From the NCBI GenBank assembly GCA_024698145.1, contig JAILRO010000026.1, positions 1-64,000 of the forward strand: DNA of 64,000 bases. The letters are read 5' to 3'. Each line of letters opens with the position of its first letter. Position 1 is the first letter of the stretch. Shown in pieces: positions 17,830-25,967 of the stretch. The stretch is from Lachnospiraceae bacterium (GTDB lineage: Bacteria; Bacillota; Clostridia; Lachnospirales; Lachnospiraceae). Both the position numbers and the translations under genes were made by a program. The notes under the pieces were generated by a model, which was not told where the DNA came from, ran no database searches, and saw only the letters and a program-made list of their open reading frames with translations.

Positions 17830-17846
17830 CCTTAACGTTACCTTAA
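17830..17846 (-). promoter_or_regulatory. Direct-repeat operator candidate upstream of the DUF975 gene
   Basis: On the minus strand TTAAGG occurs twice with an 11-base period (TTAAGGTAACGTTAAGG). Hexamer direct repeats one helical turn apart are typical of OmpR-family regulator sites, and such a regulator is coded at 15566-16249. No convincing -10/-35 pair was found in the 17713-17908 gap. Confidence 0.35.
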
Positions 17847-17908
17847 CAATATAATATCAAATGATAATAAACCCGGTTTTGCTTTATCGGAAACGAAGTT
17901 TCATATAA

Positions 17909-17954
17909 ATAAAAAAGCCACCGCATCCTCGACAAATCGCAGGTTTACGGTGGC
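17909..17954 (-). terminator. Intrinsic terminator of aspS
   Basis: On the minus strand a stem GCCACCG with CGGTGGC, containing an inner CCTCG-like helix, is followed by TTTTTTAT. It lies 15 bases after the aspS stop codon and closes the long minus-strand block. Confidence 0.88.
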
Positions 17955-17968
17955 ATATATTATATTAT

Positions 17969-19759
17969 TTACTCTTGTGGAAGTTTAACTTCAATACAAA
18001 GCTCTTCCAACTGCTTCTTATCAACTCCTGACGGTGCATCAGAAAGTAAGCAGCTTGCATCCTTAATTTTAGGGAATGCGATAACGTCACGGATTGACTC
18101 GGCACCGGTCATAAGCATTATCATTCTATCAAGACCAAATGCAAGTCCTGCGTGAGGTGGTACACCATACTTAAATGCTGTAAGCATGAAACCGAATCTG
18201 TCATTAGCATCCTCTTCACTGATTCCAAGAAGCTTAAACATCTTCTCCTGAATATCATCCTGATGGATACGGACAGAACCACCACCAAGCTCAACGCCAT
18301 TTAATACTATATCATAAGCCTTCGCTCTTGCCTTACCCATATCTGTGTCAATAAGATCAATATCCTCTTCCATCGGCATTGTAAATGGATGGTGCATTGC
18401 CTGATATCTTTCTTCCTCGTCAGACCACTCAAATACAGGGAACTCTGTTACCCATAAGAATCTGTAATCATCCTTGCTAACAAGTTCAAGCTGCGAAGCC
18501 ATCTCGCAACGAAGTGCACCAAGTACAGAAAATACAATCTTATCTCTGTCGGCTGCAAAGAGAAGAAGGTCTCCGTTCTCACCGTCAAGTGCTTTAACAA
18601 GGTTATTCATTTCTTCATCTGCCATGAACTTAGCAAATGATGACTTAAATGATCCGTCTTCGCCGATTGCAATATAAGCAAGACCCTTTGCACCATAGCC
18701 CTTTGCGAAATCAACCAGCGCATCAATCTTCTTACGAGGCATTGCACCCTGTCCCTTAACGTTGATACCTCGAACAGAACCGCCGTTTTCGATTGCACCT
18801 GTAAATACTCCGAAACCGCAGCCCTTAACTACATCTGTCACATTCTTAAGCTCCATGCCGAATCTTATATCCGGCTTATCCGAACCGAAACGCTCCATAG
18901 CCTCTGCCCATGTCATTCTCTGGATAGGAAGAGGAACGTCTACGCCGATTGCCTCTTTGAATACTCTTGCAAGAAGACGCTCATTTACATCAAGTACGTC
19001 ATCTATATCAACAAATGATAACTCCATATCTATCTGAGTAAACTCTGGCTGACGGTCAGCACGAAGGTCCTCGTCACGGAAACATTTCGCTACCTGATAG
19101 TAGCGGTCATAACCTGATGCCATAAGTAACTGCTTAAATATCTGCGGTGACTGTGGCAATGCATAAAATGAACCCGGATGAACACGGCTTGGTACAAGGT
19201 AATCTCTTGCGCCCTCCGGTGTTGACTTGTTAAGTATAGGTGTTTCAATCTCCAAGAAGCCTTCCTCTGATAAGAAGTTTCTAATGATACTTACAACCTT
19301 GCTTCTCAAAATAAGATTTCTCTGAAGGTCAGGACGACGAAGGTCTAACGTTCTGTATTTAAGTCTGATTTCTTCCTTTGTTTTAGAGTTCTCCTCAATT
19401 GGGAACGGAGGTGTCTCTGACTCTGAAAGGATTCTTAAGTCCTTTGCGATTATCTCTATATCACCGGTTGCAAGATTCTTGTTGATTCCACCGGCACGAA
19501 GACTTACCTCACCTGTGATAGCAACGACAAATTCACTTCTTAACTTTTCTGCCTTTGCAAAACTTTCAGAACCACATTTATCCTCTTCAAAAATAACCTG
19601 AAGCAAACCGCTTCTATCTCTTAAGTCTACGAAAATGATTCCGCCCTTGTTACGGCTCTTGGCAACCCAGCCCATAACGGTGACTGTCTCATCCACATTC
19701 TTATTGCTTACTTCTGTACATCTGTGAGTCCTTTTAAGACCCTTCATTGATTCTGCCAT
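17969..19759 (-). CDS. aspS: Aspartyl-tRNA synthetase
   Basis: This 596-residue class II synthetase charges tRNA-Asp. It has the bacterial layout: an N-terminal OB-fold anticodon domain (VTVMGWVAKSRNKGGIIFVDLRD), the catalytic core with motif 2 (FRDEDLRADRQPEFTQID), the bacterial GAD insertion (about 290-420) and motif 3 (GLAFGLDRMIMLM). Length is normal for bacterial AspRS. ATG 19759 follows AAGGAG. In related genomes aspS follows hisS directly; here a CobW protein, a HAD phosphatase and a toxin-antitoxin pair lie between them, so it may depend on the promoter ahead of the toxin-antitoxin pair. Confidence 0.97.
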   Translation of the reverse strand: MAESMKGLKRTHRCTEVSNKNVDETVTVMGWVAKSRNKGGIIFVDLRDRSGLLQVIFEEDKCGSESFAKAEKLRSEFVVAITGEVSLRAGGINKNLATGDIEIIAKDLRILSESETPPFPIEENSKTKEEIRLKYRTLDLRRPDLQRNLILRSKVVSIIRNFLSEEGFLEIETPILNKSTPEGARDYLVPSRVHPGSFYALPQSPQIFKQLLMASGYDRYYQVAKCFRDEDLRADRQPEFTQIDMELSFVDIDDVLDVNERLLARVFKEAIGVDVPLPIQRMTWAEAMERFGSDKPDIRFGMELKNVTDVVKGCGFGVFTGAIENGGSVRGINVKGQGAMPRKKIDALVDFAKGYGAKGLAYIAIGEDGSFKSSFAKFMADEEMNNLVKALDGENGDLLLFAADRDKIVFSVLGALRCEMASQLELVSKDDYRFLWVTEFPVFEWSDEEERYQAMHHPFTMPMEEDIDLIDTDMGKARAKAYDIVLNGVELGGGSVRIHQDDIQEKMFKLLGISEEDANDRFGFMLTAFKYGVPPHAGLAFGLDRMIMLMTGAESIRDVIAFPKIKDASCLLSDAPSGVDKKQLEELCIEVKLPQE

Positions 19760-19793
19760 GATATATACTCCTTACTTTATCTTTTTATATATA

Positions 19794-20192
19794 TTAATCT
19801 GCTTCTGCAGCTTTCTCATACAAATTATCTAATAGCATGTTAAATGCCGGTATAAATGATTCCTTAATTAAACCAATCATTTCATCTATTTCTTCTTCAT
19901 TATAAATGTGTGTAGAAAGATTCCTCTTTTTCAGCATCAATAACCATTCTTCTTCCTGTGTCACAAAACCAACCTTATATCCCAGTTTAATTATCTCTCT
20001 AGGCGAACCACTTGCCGCCTCCTGTATCGAATGTCTTTGCATTACAGCTTGCAATGCCTTCCATGCCAATTCAAAGGTAAGATTAAACTGACCAATAATT
20101 CCTGTTCGATATATTTCATCATCAGATACCCTGTCAAAATCTGCCTTTTTCAATACTTGCAAAGCATTGTTAAAATTATCTATTTTTTTCAT
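19794..20192 (-). CDS. hepT: HEPN-domain toxin, HepT-like (HI0074 nucleotidyltransferase-substrate-binding family)
   Basis: This 132-residue, largely helical protein of the HI0074/HEPN family carries the R-x4-H catalytic motif of HEPN ribonucleases (RNLSTH) in its C-terminal half. It overlaps the upstream nucleotidyltransferase gene by 17 bases, as in HEPN/MNT toxin-antitoxin pairs. In characterised pairs the toxin cleaves or damages RNA and is neutralised by AMPylation of a tyrosine near the motif; the Tyr in THIYNE directly after the His fits that position. The motif is intact, so an active toxin is plausible. Experimental activity cannot be inferred for this copy. Confidence 0.88.
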   Translation of the reverse strand: MKKIDNFNNALQVLKKADFDRVSDDEIYRTGIIGQFNLTFELAWKALQAVMQRHSIQEAASGSPREIIKLGYKVGFVTQEEEWLLMLKKRNLSTHIYNEEEIDEMIGLIKESFIPAFNMLLDNLYEKAAEAD

Positions 20193-20469
20193 ATATTGTT
20201 ACCCCATCTCTATCTATCTCACTTATCAATTCAGCGGAACACTTATCAAGTTCAACAATATCAAATGAAAGCAACGACCATACATCTTCATTGATATCCC
20301 AGTAAAACGAGTCCACATCTCCACCCGTTACTGCTATATCTATATCGCTCCTATCGCTGTTATCTTTTCTGGCTCTCGAGCCGAACAGAATTATCTTTTG
20401 AATATTATTTTTTTTAGCAATAGAAATAATATCACTTAATACATCACCCGGAAGATTATAATCCATCAC
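20176..20469 (-). CDS. mntA: MNT-type nucleotidyltransferase antitoxin, MntA-like
   Basis: This 97-residue minimal nucleotidyltransferase has the family motif GS-x10-DxD (GSRARKDNSDRSDID), followed by the third Asp region in the C-terminal half. In known HepT/MntA modules this protein AMPylates the HEPN toxin and blocks it. The frame can start at GTG 20469 or the adjacent ATG 20466, both after GAGAGG. It is transcribed with the HEPN gene, which it overlaps, from a promoter just upstream, making this a self-contained two-gene module inside the conserved hisS-aspS region. Confidence 0.88.
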   Translation of the reverse strand: MMDYNLPGDVLSDIISIAKKNNIQKIILFGSRARKDNSDRSDIDIAVTGGDVDSFYWDINEDVWSLLSFDIVELDKCSAELISEIDRDGVTIYEKNR

Positions 20470-20532
20470 TATATTATCCTCTCATACTAGAAACCATTGT
20501 TTCCTCAAAACCGCAATTCACGTACTTCGCCC

Positions 20533-20561
20533 ATTTTATCACATCATCCGTGATTTGTTAA
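20533..20561 (-). promoter_or_regulatory. Promoter of the HEPN/MNT module
   Basis: On the minus strand TTAACA (20556-20561) and TAAAAT (20533-20538) are 17 bases apart, with an extended TG one base before the -10. The site is 64 bases ahead of the antitoxin start and outside the HAD gene. Confidence 0.6.
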
Positions 20562-20567
20562 TATATT

Positions 20568-21272
20568 TTATTCTTTTGTCCAATCATGAACATACTCATC
20601 CGCATGTCCCTGTTTTTCAAGCATATTTCTATCGGCATCACCGTACACTGCAACAATCTTTGCCGCACCTGCTCTTTTTGCAGCGAGTATTCCATTAAGT
20701 GAATCCTCATATACAACGCAATTACCGATATCCACGTGCAGTCTGTCTGCTGCCGCAAGCCACATATCAGGTGCAGGTTTCCCCGGAAGAGTCCCATTAT
20801 CATATACTATCTGCTCCCACGAAAACCATCTCTCCAGATTAAACACTTCAAAATAAAGCTCAATATTTTCCTTCGTTGCAGCAGACACAATGGCACACTT
20901 TATATCCTTTGTTTCAAGCTCATCAAGAAAATCAGCAAGTCCCGGCGCAAGTTCTATCGTATCCAATTCCCTGCAAAGCGTTCGATACAAACTTTCCTTT
21001 TTCTCAGCTATTTCTTTTGCAAGTACGGTAATCTCTTTATTAATTTGCTCAGACGTACCGGTTCCAGCCTTATCCCAACCATACTTATCCGAGAAGAAAT
21101 GCTTTACTATATCCCTGTTGTTGCAACCATATATATACTTCCTGATATCTTCATCAGTTATAGTCTTTCCTATTTCTTTTGATATTGTTTCTCGCCACGC
21201 CTTATCATGCAGCCTGCCGTCAAAAAACATAGTTCCGTTAAAATCAAAAAGACACGCTTTTATCTCTGTCAT
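20568..21272 (-). CDS. HAD-superfamily phosphatase, beta-phosphoglucomutase-like, with Asn in motif I
   Basis: This 234-residue protein belongs to HAD subfamily I with a helical cap. Motif I reads DFNGT, motif II lies at IVSAAT, and motif III/IV at KPAPD with YEDSLNG. The second motif I residue, normally the general acid/base Asp, is Asn, which is seen in some Firmicutes members and may alter or slow catalysis. The substrate is not predictable. ATG 21272 has a distant GAGGAG. It lies between the CobW gene and the toxin-antitoxin pair and is not part of the usual hisS-aspS neighbourhood. Confidence 0.85.
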   Translation of the reverse strand: MTEIKACLFDFNGTMFFDGRLHDKAWRETISKEIGKTITDEDIRKYIYGCNNRDIVKHFFSDKYGWDKAGTGTSEQINKEITVLAKEIAEKKESLYRTLCRELDTIELAPGLADFLDELETKDIKCAIVSAATKENIELYFEVFNLERWFSWEQIVYDNGTLPGKPAPDMWLAAADRLHVDIGNCVVYEDSLNGILAAKRAGAAKIVAVYGDADRNMLEKQGHADEYVHDWTKE

Positions 21273-21316
21273 GTTATCACCAACTCCTCGCGTTAATTAT
21301 ATGAAAGAAAGTCAAA

Positions 21317-22384
21317 CTAGGAACCGGCGTGTCTATGATTCGACTGTCCTGCCGTTATATCCTTCTCAAAACTATATTCCCTTATATAATCCTCAATCCT
21401 TCCGTTATCAAGACCTTCGCCGATAACAATTATCACTTCCTGCCCGTTGTCGGTATGTGTAATCTCAACACGTTCCGACGTAGCATTTATCTGTATGTAT
21501 TTATTGTAAGCTGTTTGGGCATATTCATCCTCTGCTCCCGACAACCCATCTCCATCATCTATTCCATTATCATCAATTGGAACAAAGCCCTTCACACGAT
21601 AAATGTTACCCAGGCTCTTGTCAGCAAACAACCCCTCTGCCATTCTCTTAAGCCCATCCTCTGTCATCTTTGCGTGATAATAAAAAAGCGACTTATAACC
21701 GTTATCCTCTGCAACATGCAATTTGATATGGTCTTCCGGAACATAACCGCATTTCTCTATCCGTTCAAAATCATCTGCGGTTAAATTCTCCCACGACTTA
21801 ATCATGATATCCTTCGAAGCCTTGTCATATCTTCTGTCACACTTAAATCTATCAAGAGCTTTGTTCATATGAGCAATGACGTTCTCGACATCATTAGATA
21901 CTTCATTATCCATCTTTGAAAACACAACCATTCCCGCCTCCGCAATCTGGGAAACAAGAAGATAATCCGACTCCTTGGAAAGCTCATCCGAAAGCCCCGA
22001 ATCCACAATTGCAATCACATTGCCAATCTCATAGAATCTATCAAGCGGCTCCTCATAGAGAATATCAAAGAACTCGTCCACATCATATATTCCGGAAGGC
22101 TCAACGATAACGTGGTCCAGCTTCTCACTCTCCATACCCATTGCAATAAGCTTCGTCTTGAAACGTCTTCTGTGACAGTCAGGATCCGCAGCAACGACCA
22201 TCTCCATTCTGCACTCGTCGCCAAACTCCGAATCAAGCAACAACATATCCACATTGATAGCACCATAGTCATTCTCTATGATTCCAACCTTTTCGCCTTT
22301 ATCAAGCAGATATCTCACATATTTTTTTATAAATGTTGTCTTTCCGGAACCTAGGAATCCGGTAATCAAATCAACTTTAGTCAA
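21317..22384 (-). CDS. CobW/P47K family GTPase (COG0523 metallochaperone-like)
   Basis: This 355-residue protein belongs to the G3E GTPase group with HypB and UreG. The Walker A sequence GFLGSGKTTFI, the Walker B-like HVIVEPSGI and the FSKMDN specificity element are present. The CxCC metal-binding motif usually following the Walker A region is not seen; at that place the sequence reads ADPDCHRRRF with a single Cys. A C-terminal CobW_C-like region is followed by a His-containing tail (NHRHAGS). Members insert Zn, Co or other metals into client enzymes. TTG 22384 starts seven bases after GGAGG, and a strong hairpin abuts that site. Confidence 0.85.
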   Translation of the reverse strand: MTKVDLITGFLGSGKTTFIKKYVRYLLDKGEKVGIIENDYGAINVDMLLLDSEFGDECRMEMVVAADPDCHRRRFKTKLIAMGMESEKLDHVIVEPSGIYDVDEFFDILYEEPLDRFYEIGNVIAIVDSGLSDELSKESDYLLVSQIAEAGMVVFSKMDNEVSNDVENVIAHMNKALDRFKCDRRYDKASKDIMIKSWENLTADDFERIEKCGYVPEDHIKLHVAEDNGYKSLFYYHAKMTEDGLKRMAEGLFADKSLGNIYRVKGFVPIDDNGIDDGDGLSGAEDEYAQTAYNKYIQINATSERVEITHTDNGQEVIIVIGEGLDNGRIEDYIREYSFEKDITAGQSNHRHAGS

Positions 22385-22395
22385 AATAATCCTCC

Positions 22396-22437
22396 AAAAA
22401 ATTACTACCTAAAATGTTAATATCTTAGGTAGTAATT
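22396..22437 (-). terminator. hisS terminator hairpin abutting the CobW gene's ribosome binding site
   Basis: On the minus strand AATTACTACCTAA pairs perfectly with TTAGGTAGTAATT across a 12-base loop and is followed by TTTT and then at once by GGAGG of the next gene. It has terminator form for hisS, but its closeness to the ribosome binding site would also allow translational control. Confidence 0.65.
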
Positions 22438-22461
22438 TAATCTTAATATATTAATCTGTAA

Positions 22462-23745
22462 CTACAGCCTATCTGCAAAGAACTCCTTAAACTGGCTGTA
22501 TCCCTCTTTCTCCATCTGCTCTTTCTGGAACTTCTTGTTCTTCTTCATGATTGCTATATTAACCTGTGTTCCGTTCTCACGCTGCTTTTTTGCTTCTTTG
22601 AGCACCTCTAACATCTTTTCTGTAGGCATGTTCTTCTCAACAAGGAAAGCTACCTTGTCACCGCCTGTCGGTACCTGATATTCTCTTTCAAGCAAGAGCA
22701 TAACTATTCTCTCAAATCCAATTGAGAATCCACATGCAGGGGTATTCTGTCCGGTGAACTTACCTATCATTTCATCATAACGTCCGCCACCGCCGACAGA
22801 TCCGCCGTACTCATCCATAGAGATTTCAAATATCGGTCCTGTATAATAACTCATACCACGAACAAGTGTCGGGTCAAATACGATTTTAAAGTCTGCAGAC
22901 TTCACCGCATCAACACTTGTCATAATAGTCTCCAAATCCTCGGCAACTCCATCCTCCAAAAAGTCTCCGAGTGTATCCTTTAAGAAATTAACACCTGCTA
23001 TATCCGGTGTCACCTTGTCAAATAATTCAAGATACTTATCAACAGACTCCTTCGAATAACCCTGTGCTACAAGCTCTTCATTTACACCCTCAAGACCAAT
23101 CTTGTCCATCTTATCAAGTGTAATAAATACGCTGTCATAATCCTTCTCTTCAAATCCGCTGTATGCAGCCATTGCCTTGAGCATCTTTCTGTTGTTGAGT
23201 CTTATAGTAAACTTCTCAAAACCAATCTTGCCAAGAAGTGTTGTTGTTGCTGTTATGAGCTCAATCTCTGCAAGAATAGTAGGCTCGCCAAGTATATCGA
23301 TATCGCACTGCATGAACTGACGGTATCTTCCTCTCTGTGGACGGTCTGCTCTCCATACATTACCCATCTGCAATGCCTTAAACGGACTTGGAAGTTCGTT
23401 GGCATTGTTCGCGTAATAACGAGAGAGTGGAAGTGTAAGGTCGTAACGAAGTCCACTGTCAGTAAGTACACCTGCATCCGCATCATCGGCTCCTGCCTCT
23501 GCAATTTTTGACACAGCAGAAGTTAACTTATCTCCTCGCTTTAATACCTTGAATATAAGCTTCTCATTCTCTCCACCCTGATTAGATGAAAGGTTCTCAA
23601 TATGTTCAACGCACGGTGTCTCCATTGAAGAAAAACCGAATGTTTTGTAGGTCTCCTTAATTTGTCCGATTACATAATCGCGAATCTCCATCTCCTTAGG
23701 TAATATATCCTTCATGCCTGTTACAGGCTTCTTCTTCATTGCCAT
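22462..23745 (-). CDS. hisS: Histidyl-tRNA synthetase
   Basis: This protein of about 427 residues is a class II synthetase that charges tRNA-His. It shows the N-terminal GMKDILP start, motif 2 with a GNVWRADRPQRGRYRQFMQCD stretch, the histidine-binding RGMSYYTG motif (usually RGLDYYTG) and motif 3 GFSIGFERIVMLLL. The C-terminal anticodon-binding domain is short but complete. The chosen start is ATG 23745 (MAMKKKP) after AAAGGA; an upstream ATG at 23763 starts within that site. It follows the HD-GYP gene by 21 bp. No T-box was seen ahead of it. Confidence 0.95.
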   Translation of the reverse strand: MAMKKKPVTGMKDILPKEMEIRDYVIGQIKETYKTFGFSSMETPCVEHIENLSSNQGGENEKLIFKVLKRGDKLTSAVSKIAEAGADDADAGVLTDSGLRYDLTLPLSRYYANNANELPSPFKALQMGNVWRADRPQRGRYRQFMQCDIDILGEPTILAEIELITATTTLLGKIGFEKFTIRLNNRKMLKAMAAYSGFEEKDYDSVFITLDKMDKIGLEGVNEELVAQGYSKESVDKYLELFDKVTPDIAGVNFLKDTLGDFLEDGVAEDLETIMTSVDAVKSADFKIVFDPTLVRGMSYYTGPIFEISMDEYGGSVGGGGRYDEMIGKFTGQNTPACGFSIGFERIVMLLLEREYQVPTGGDKVAFLVEKNMPTEKMLEVLKEAKKQRENGTQVNIAIMKKNKKFQKEQMEKEGYSQFKEFFADRL

Positions 23746-23766
23746 TATTCCTTGTCCTTTCATATC

Positions 23767-24399
23767 TTAAAATGTCAATTTGTCAGGCACACCGCCTGCT
23801 TCCATCTTCTTTGCCAATTCCTTGGCCTGAATTTCTTCATGCACAATACTCTGGAACGGCAGAAAAACCTTCATGTCAAAATGTCTTACTTCCTCTATCA
23901 GCAATTCAACCGCAGTCTCGCTGTCAAATGCCTTACGGTATGGTCTGTCTGATGTAAGTGCTACAAAGACATCACACACGCGAAGTATTCTAGCACCAAG
24001 AGGAATCTCTTCTCCCACAAGATTGTCCGGATATCCGGTTCCATCATAATTCTCATGATGATGCAGTACTATCTCACACACTCTGTCAGAATATCCCTCT
24101 TCCCTGACAACTTCATATCCAAGACCTGCATGAAGACGAACATAACGCATTTTCTCAACATTTAACGTGTCCTCCTCGCCTCCGTACAGATATGTACTTG
24201 CACGCAGCTTACCTATGTCGTGTAACATCCCGGCTATTTCTATATCATGGCAGAAATCCGGGTCAAGCTTAAGTTCCTTTGCAAGACGTCCTGCAAGGCG
24301 GCTTACCTCGATACCATGTGCTATTTCTGTTTCAAGGTCTTCTGTCAGATATGCCGACATTTCATCGACTTCGAGATTGTCTTCTCCCAAATCAATCAT
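23767..24399 (-). CDS. Stand-alone HD-GYP domain phosphohydrolase
   Basis: This 210-residue soluble protein consists of little more than an HD-GYP domain, with the signature HDIGKL, HHHENYDGTGYPDNL and CDVFVALTSDRPYRKAF. Related proteins hydrolyse c-di-GMP or other cyclic dinucleotides. No sensor or receiver domain is attached. ATG 24399 follows GGAGG. It lies between hemZ and hisS, 32 bp after hemZ, in the position where related genomes usually have no such gene, so it appears to be inserted in the housekeeping operon and co-expressed with it. Confidence 0.9.
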   Translation of the reverse strand: MIDLGEDNLEVDEMSAYLTEDLETEIAHGIEVSRLAGRLAKELKLDPDFCHDIEIAGMLHDIGKLRASTYLYGGEEDTLNVEKMRYVRLHAGLGYEVVREEGYSDRVCEIVLHHHENYDGTGYPDNLVGEEIPLGARILRVCDVFVALTSDRPYRKAFDSETAVELLIEEVRHFDMKVFLPFQSIVHEEIQAKELAKKMEAGGVPDKLTF

Positions 24400-24431
24400 A
24401 CGCTATCCTCCATATACAACTACCAATATTA

Positions 24432-25967
24432 CTACATTTCTTTTATTATCTCAAACATCTGCTGTTTGCGTCCAATCATCTCATCTATTCGAGCGATATA
24501 CTGTTCAACATTTTTCACATTCTCAACTCTTTCAATGCGTCCTTCCTTACGGAAAACAAACTTTGATGAAGCTCCCGCTCCCATTGCCAGGATATCCATC
24601 TTCTCTTCCATGATAAGAACATTGTAAGCGCACTCTTTGCCCCGGATCGCATAACCGATATTTTCCAGTTTCCCGGGAATATTCTTCTGACGATACAGAT
24701 AATACGGAACCAAATCAAGTCTTCTTGCACATTCATCAACTGCCATTAACATCTCATTGGTACTGCCCTTTATAAGTGACCTGTAATTCTCCATCTCAAT
24801 ATTAAGGTTGGCTGCCCTCTTAATGGCAAGCGAATGAACAGTCAGACTGTCAGGCGCCATTTGTTCTATTTCAGATAAAGTATGGCGTACATGCTCTATG
24901 TCTTCGCCCGGAAGCCCGACTATCATATCCATGTTGATATTGTCAAAACCGACCTGTCTTGCAAGCGCGTATGCGTCCTTTGTCTGACTTACGGTATGCG
25001 CTCTTCCTATAAGCTTAAGCGTCTCATCCGACATTGTCTGCGGGTTGATGCTTATACGTCCGACTCCGCATTCCTTAAGAACCGTAAGCTTATCCTCGGT
25101 AATACTATCCGGTCTTCCACACTCTACGCAAAACTCTCTTACATAACTCATATCAAACGTCGACTTGACGTGTGTAATAAGTTCACGCAATTGCTCTGCC
25201 GTTAATGCACTCGGCGTTCCCCCGCCTATATATATCGCAACCAATCGTTTGTTACTGTAAATGTCGCTTGAAGCCACAAAACTAATCTCTTTACAAAGTG
25301 CATTCAAATAATCCTTAACCGTGAAACCTGTCTTCTTTTCATCCGCATATAACGCTATCGGGTATGATGTGAATGAACAATACAGACACCTTGAAGGGCA
25401 GAAAGGTATGCCGATATAAACACAATACTCGTTCTCATAATCGTAATCCGCAAAAAGCTTCTGCTCATTCTTAGCGACCTCTATACATATGTCCGCTTTC
25501 TGCGAAGTTGCAAGATACACATCCGTATAAAGCTTATGTATTTCCTCCTCACTCTTGCCCTGTTCGATACACTCCGTAGCAATTTTAGTAGGGCGCACTC
25601 CGGTAAGACTTCCCCACGGAAGCTCTTTCTTCGTGTATGCTGACAACATTTTATAAAGAGCACCTTTTATCGGGTTCCTTGCTATCTTCTTGTCCATGAA
25701 GTCGATTACAACGGTCTTCTCGTCAACATATCCAAACTCGTCTTCAAGAGTAAATGTTACATAACCGCCACGCTGCATACTTGGCACTTCCACGTCCGTG
25801 TCATACGTAAATACAGCTTTGAGGCCAAGCCTTGTATCCTCTTCCTCTGTCACAACCTTCTCATTGTCAAAGAAGGCCTGCAACATAACCCTTATGTCAT
25901 TGTTATATAATTCTTCGTTCTGATACAGATAAATCATAGCATCTATTACACTATGCCGGACAGGCAT
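24432..25967 (-). CDS. hemZ: HemZ-type radical SAM protein (coproporphyrinogen dehydrogenase family)
   Basis: This protein of up to 511 residues is a radical SAM enzyme of the HemN/HemZ family, with the cluster motif CPSRCLYC (CxxxCxxC) after GIPF, the glycine motif YIGGGTPSAL and the VECGRPDSIT segment. The N-terminal 160 residues are the HemZ-specific region. Despite the name, heme-pathway activity is unproven for such clostridial homologues. ATG 25967 overlaps the MBL-fold gene by 17 bases; an in-frame ATG at 25937 (MIYLYQNEELY) is an alternative. It lies in the conserved rel-MBL-hemZ-hisS order. Confidence 0.92.
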   Translation of the reverse strand: MPVRHSVIDAMIYLYQNEELYNNDIRVMLQAFFDNEKVVTEEEDTRLGLKAVFTYDTDVEVPSMQRGGYVTFTLEDEFGYVDEKTVVIDFMDKKIARNPIKGALYKMLSAYTKKELPWGSLTGVRPTKIATECIEQGKSEEEIHKLYTDVYLATSQKADICIEVAKNEQKLFADYDYENEYCVYIGIPFCPSRCLYCSFTSYPIALYADEKKTGFTVKDYLNALCKEISFVASSDIYSNKRLVAIYIGGGTPSALTAEQLRELITHVKSTFDMSYVREFCVECGRPDSITEDKLTVLKECGVGRISINPQTMSDETLKLIGRAHTVSQTKDAYALARQVGFDNINMDMIVGLPGEDIEHVRHTLSEIEQMAPDSLTVHSLAIKRAANLNIEMENYRSLIKGSTNEMLMAVDECARRLDLVPYYLYRQKNIPGKLENIGYAIRGKECAYNVLIMEEKMDILAMGAGASSKFVFRKEGRIERVENVKNVEQYIARIDEMIGRKQQMFEIIKEM

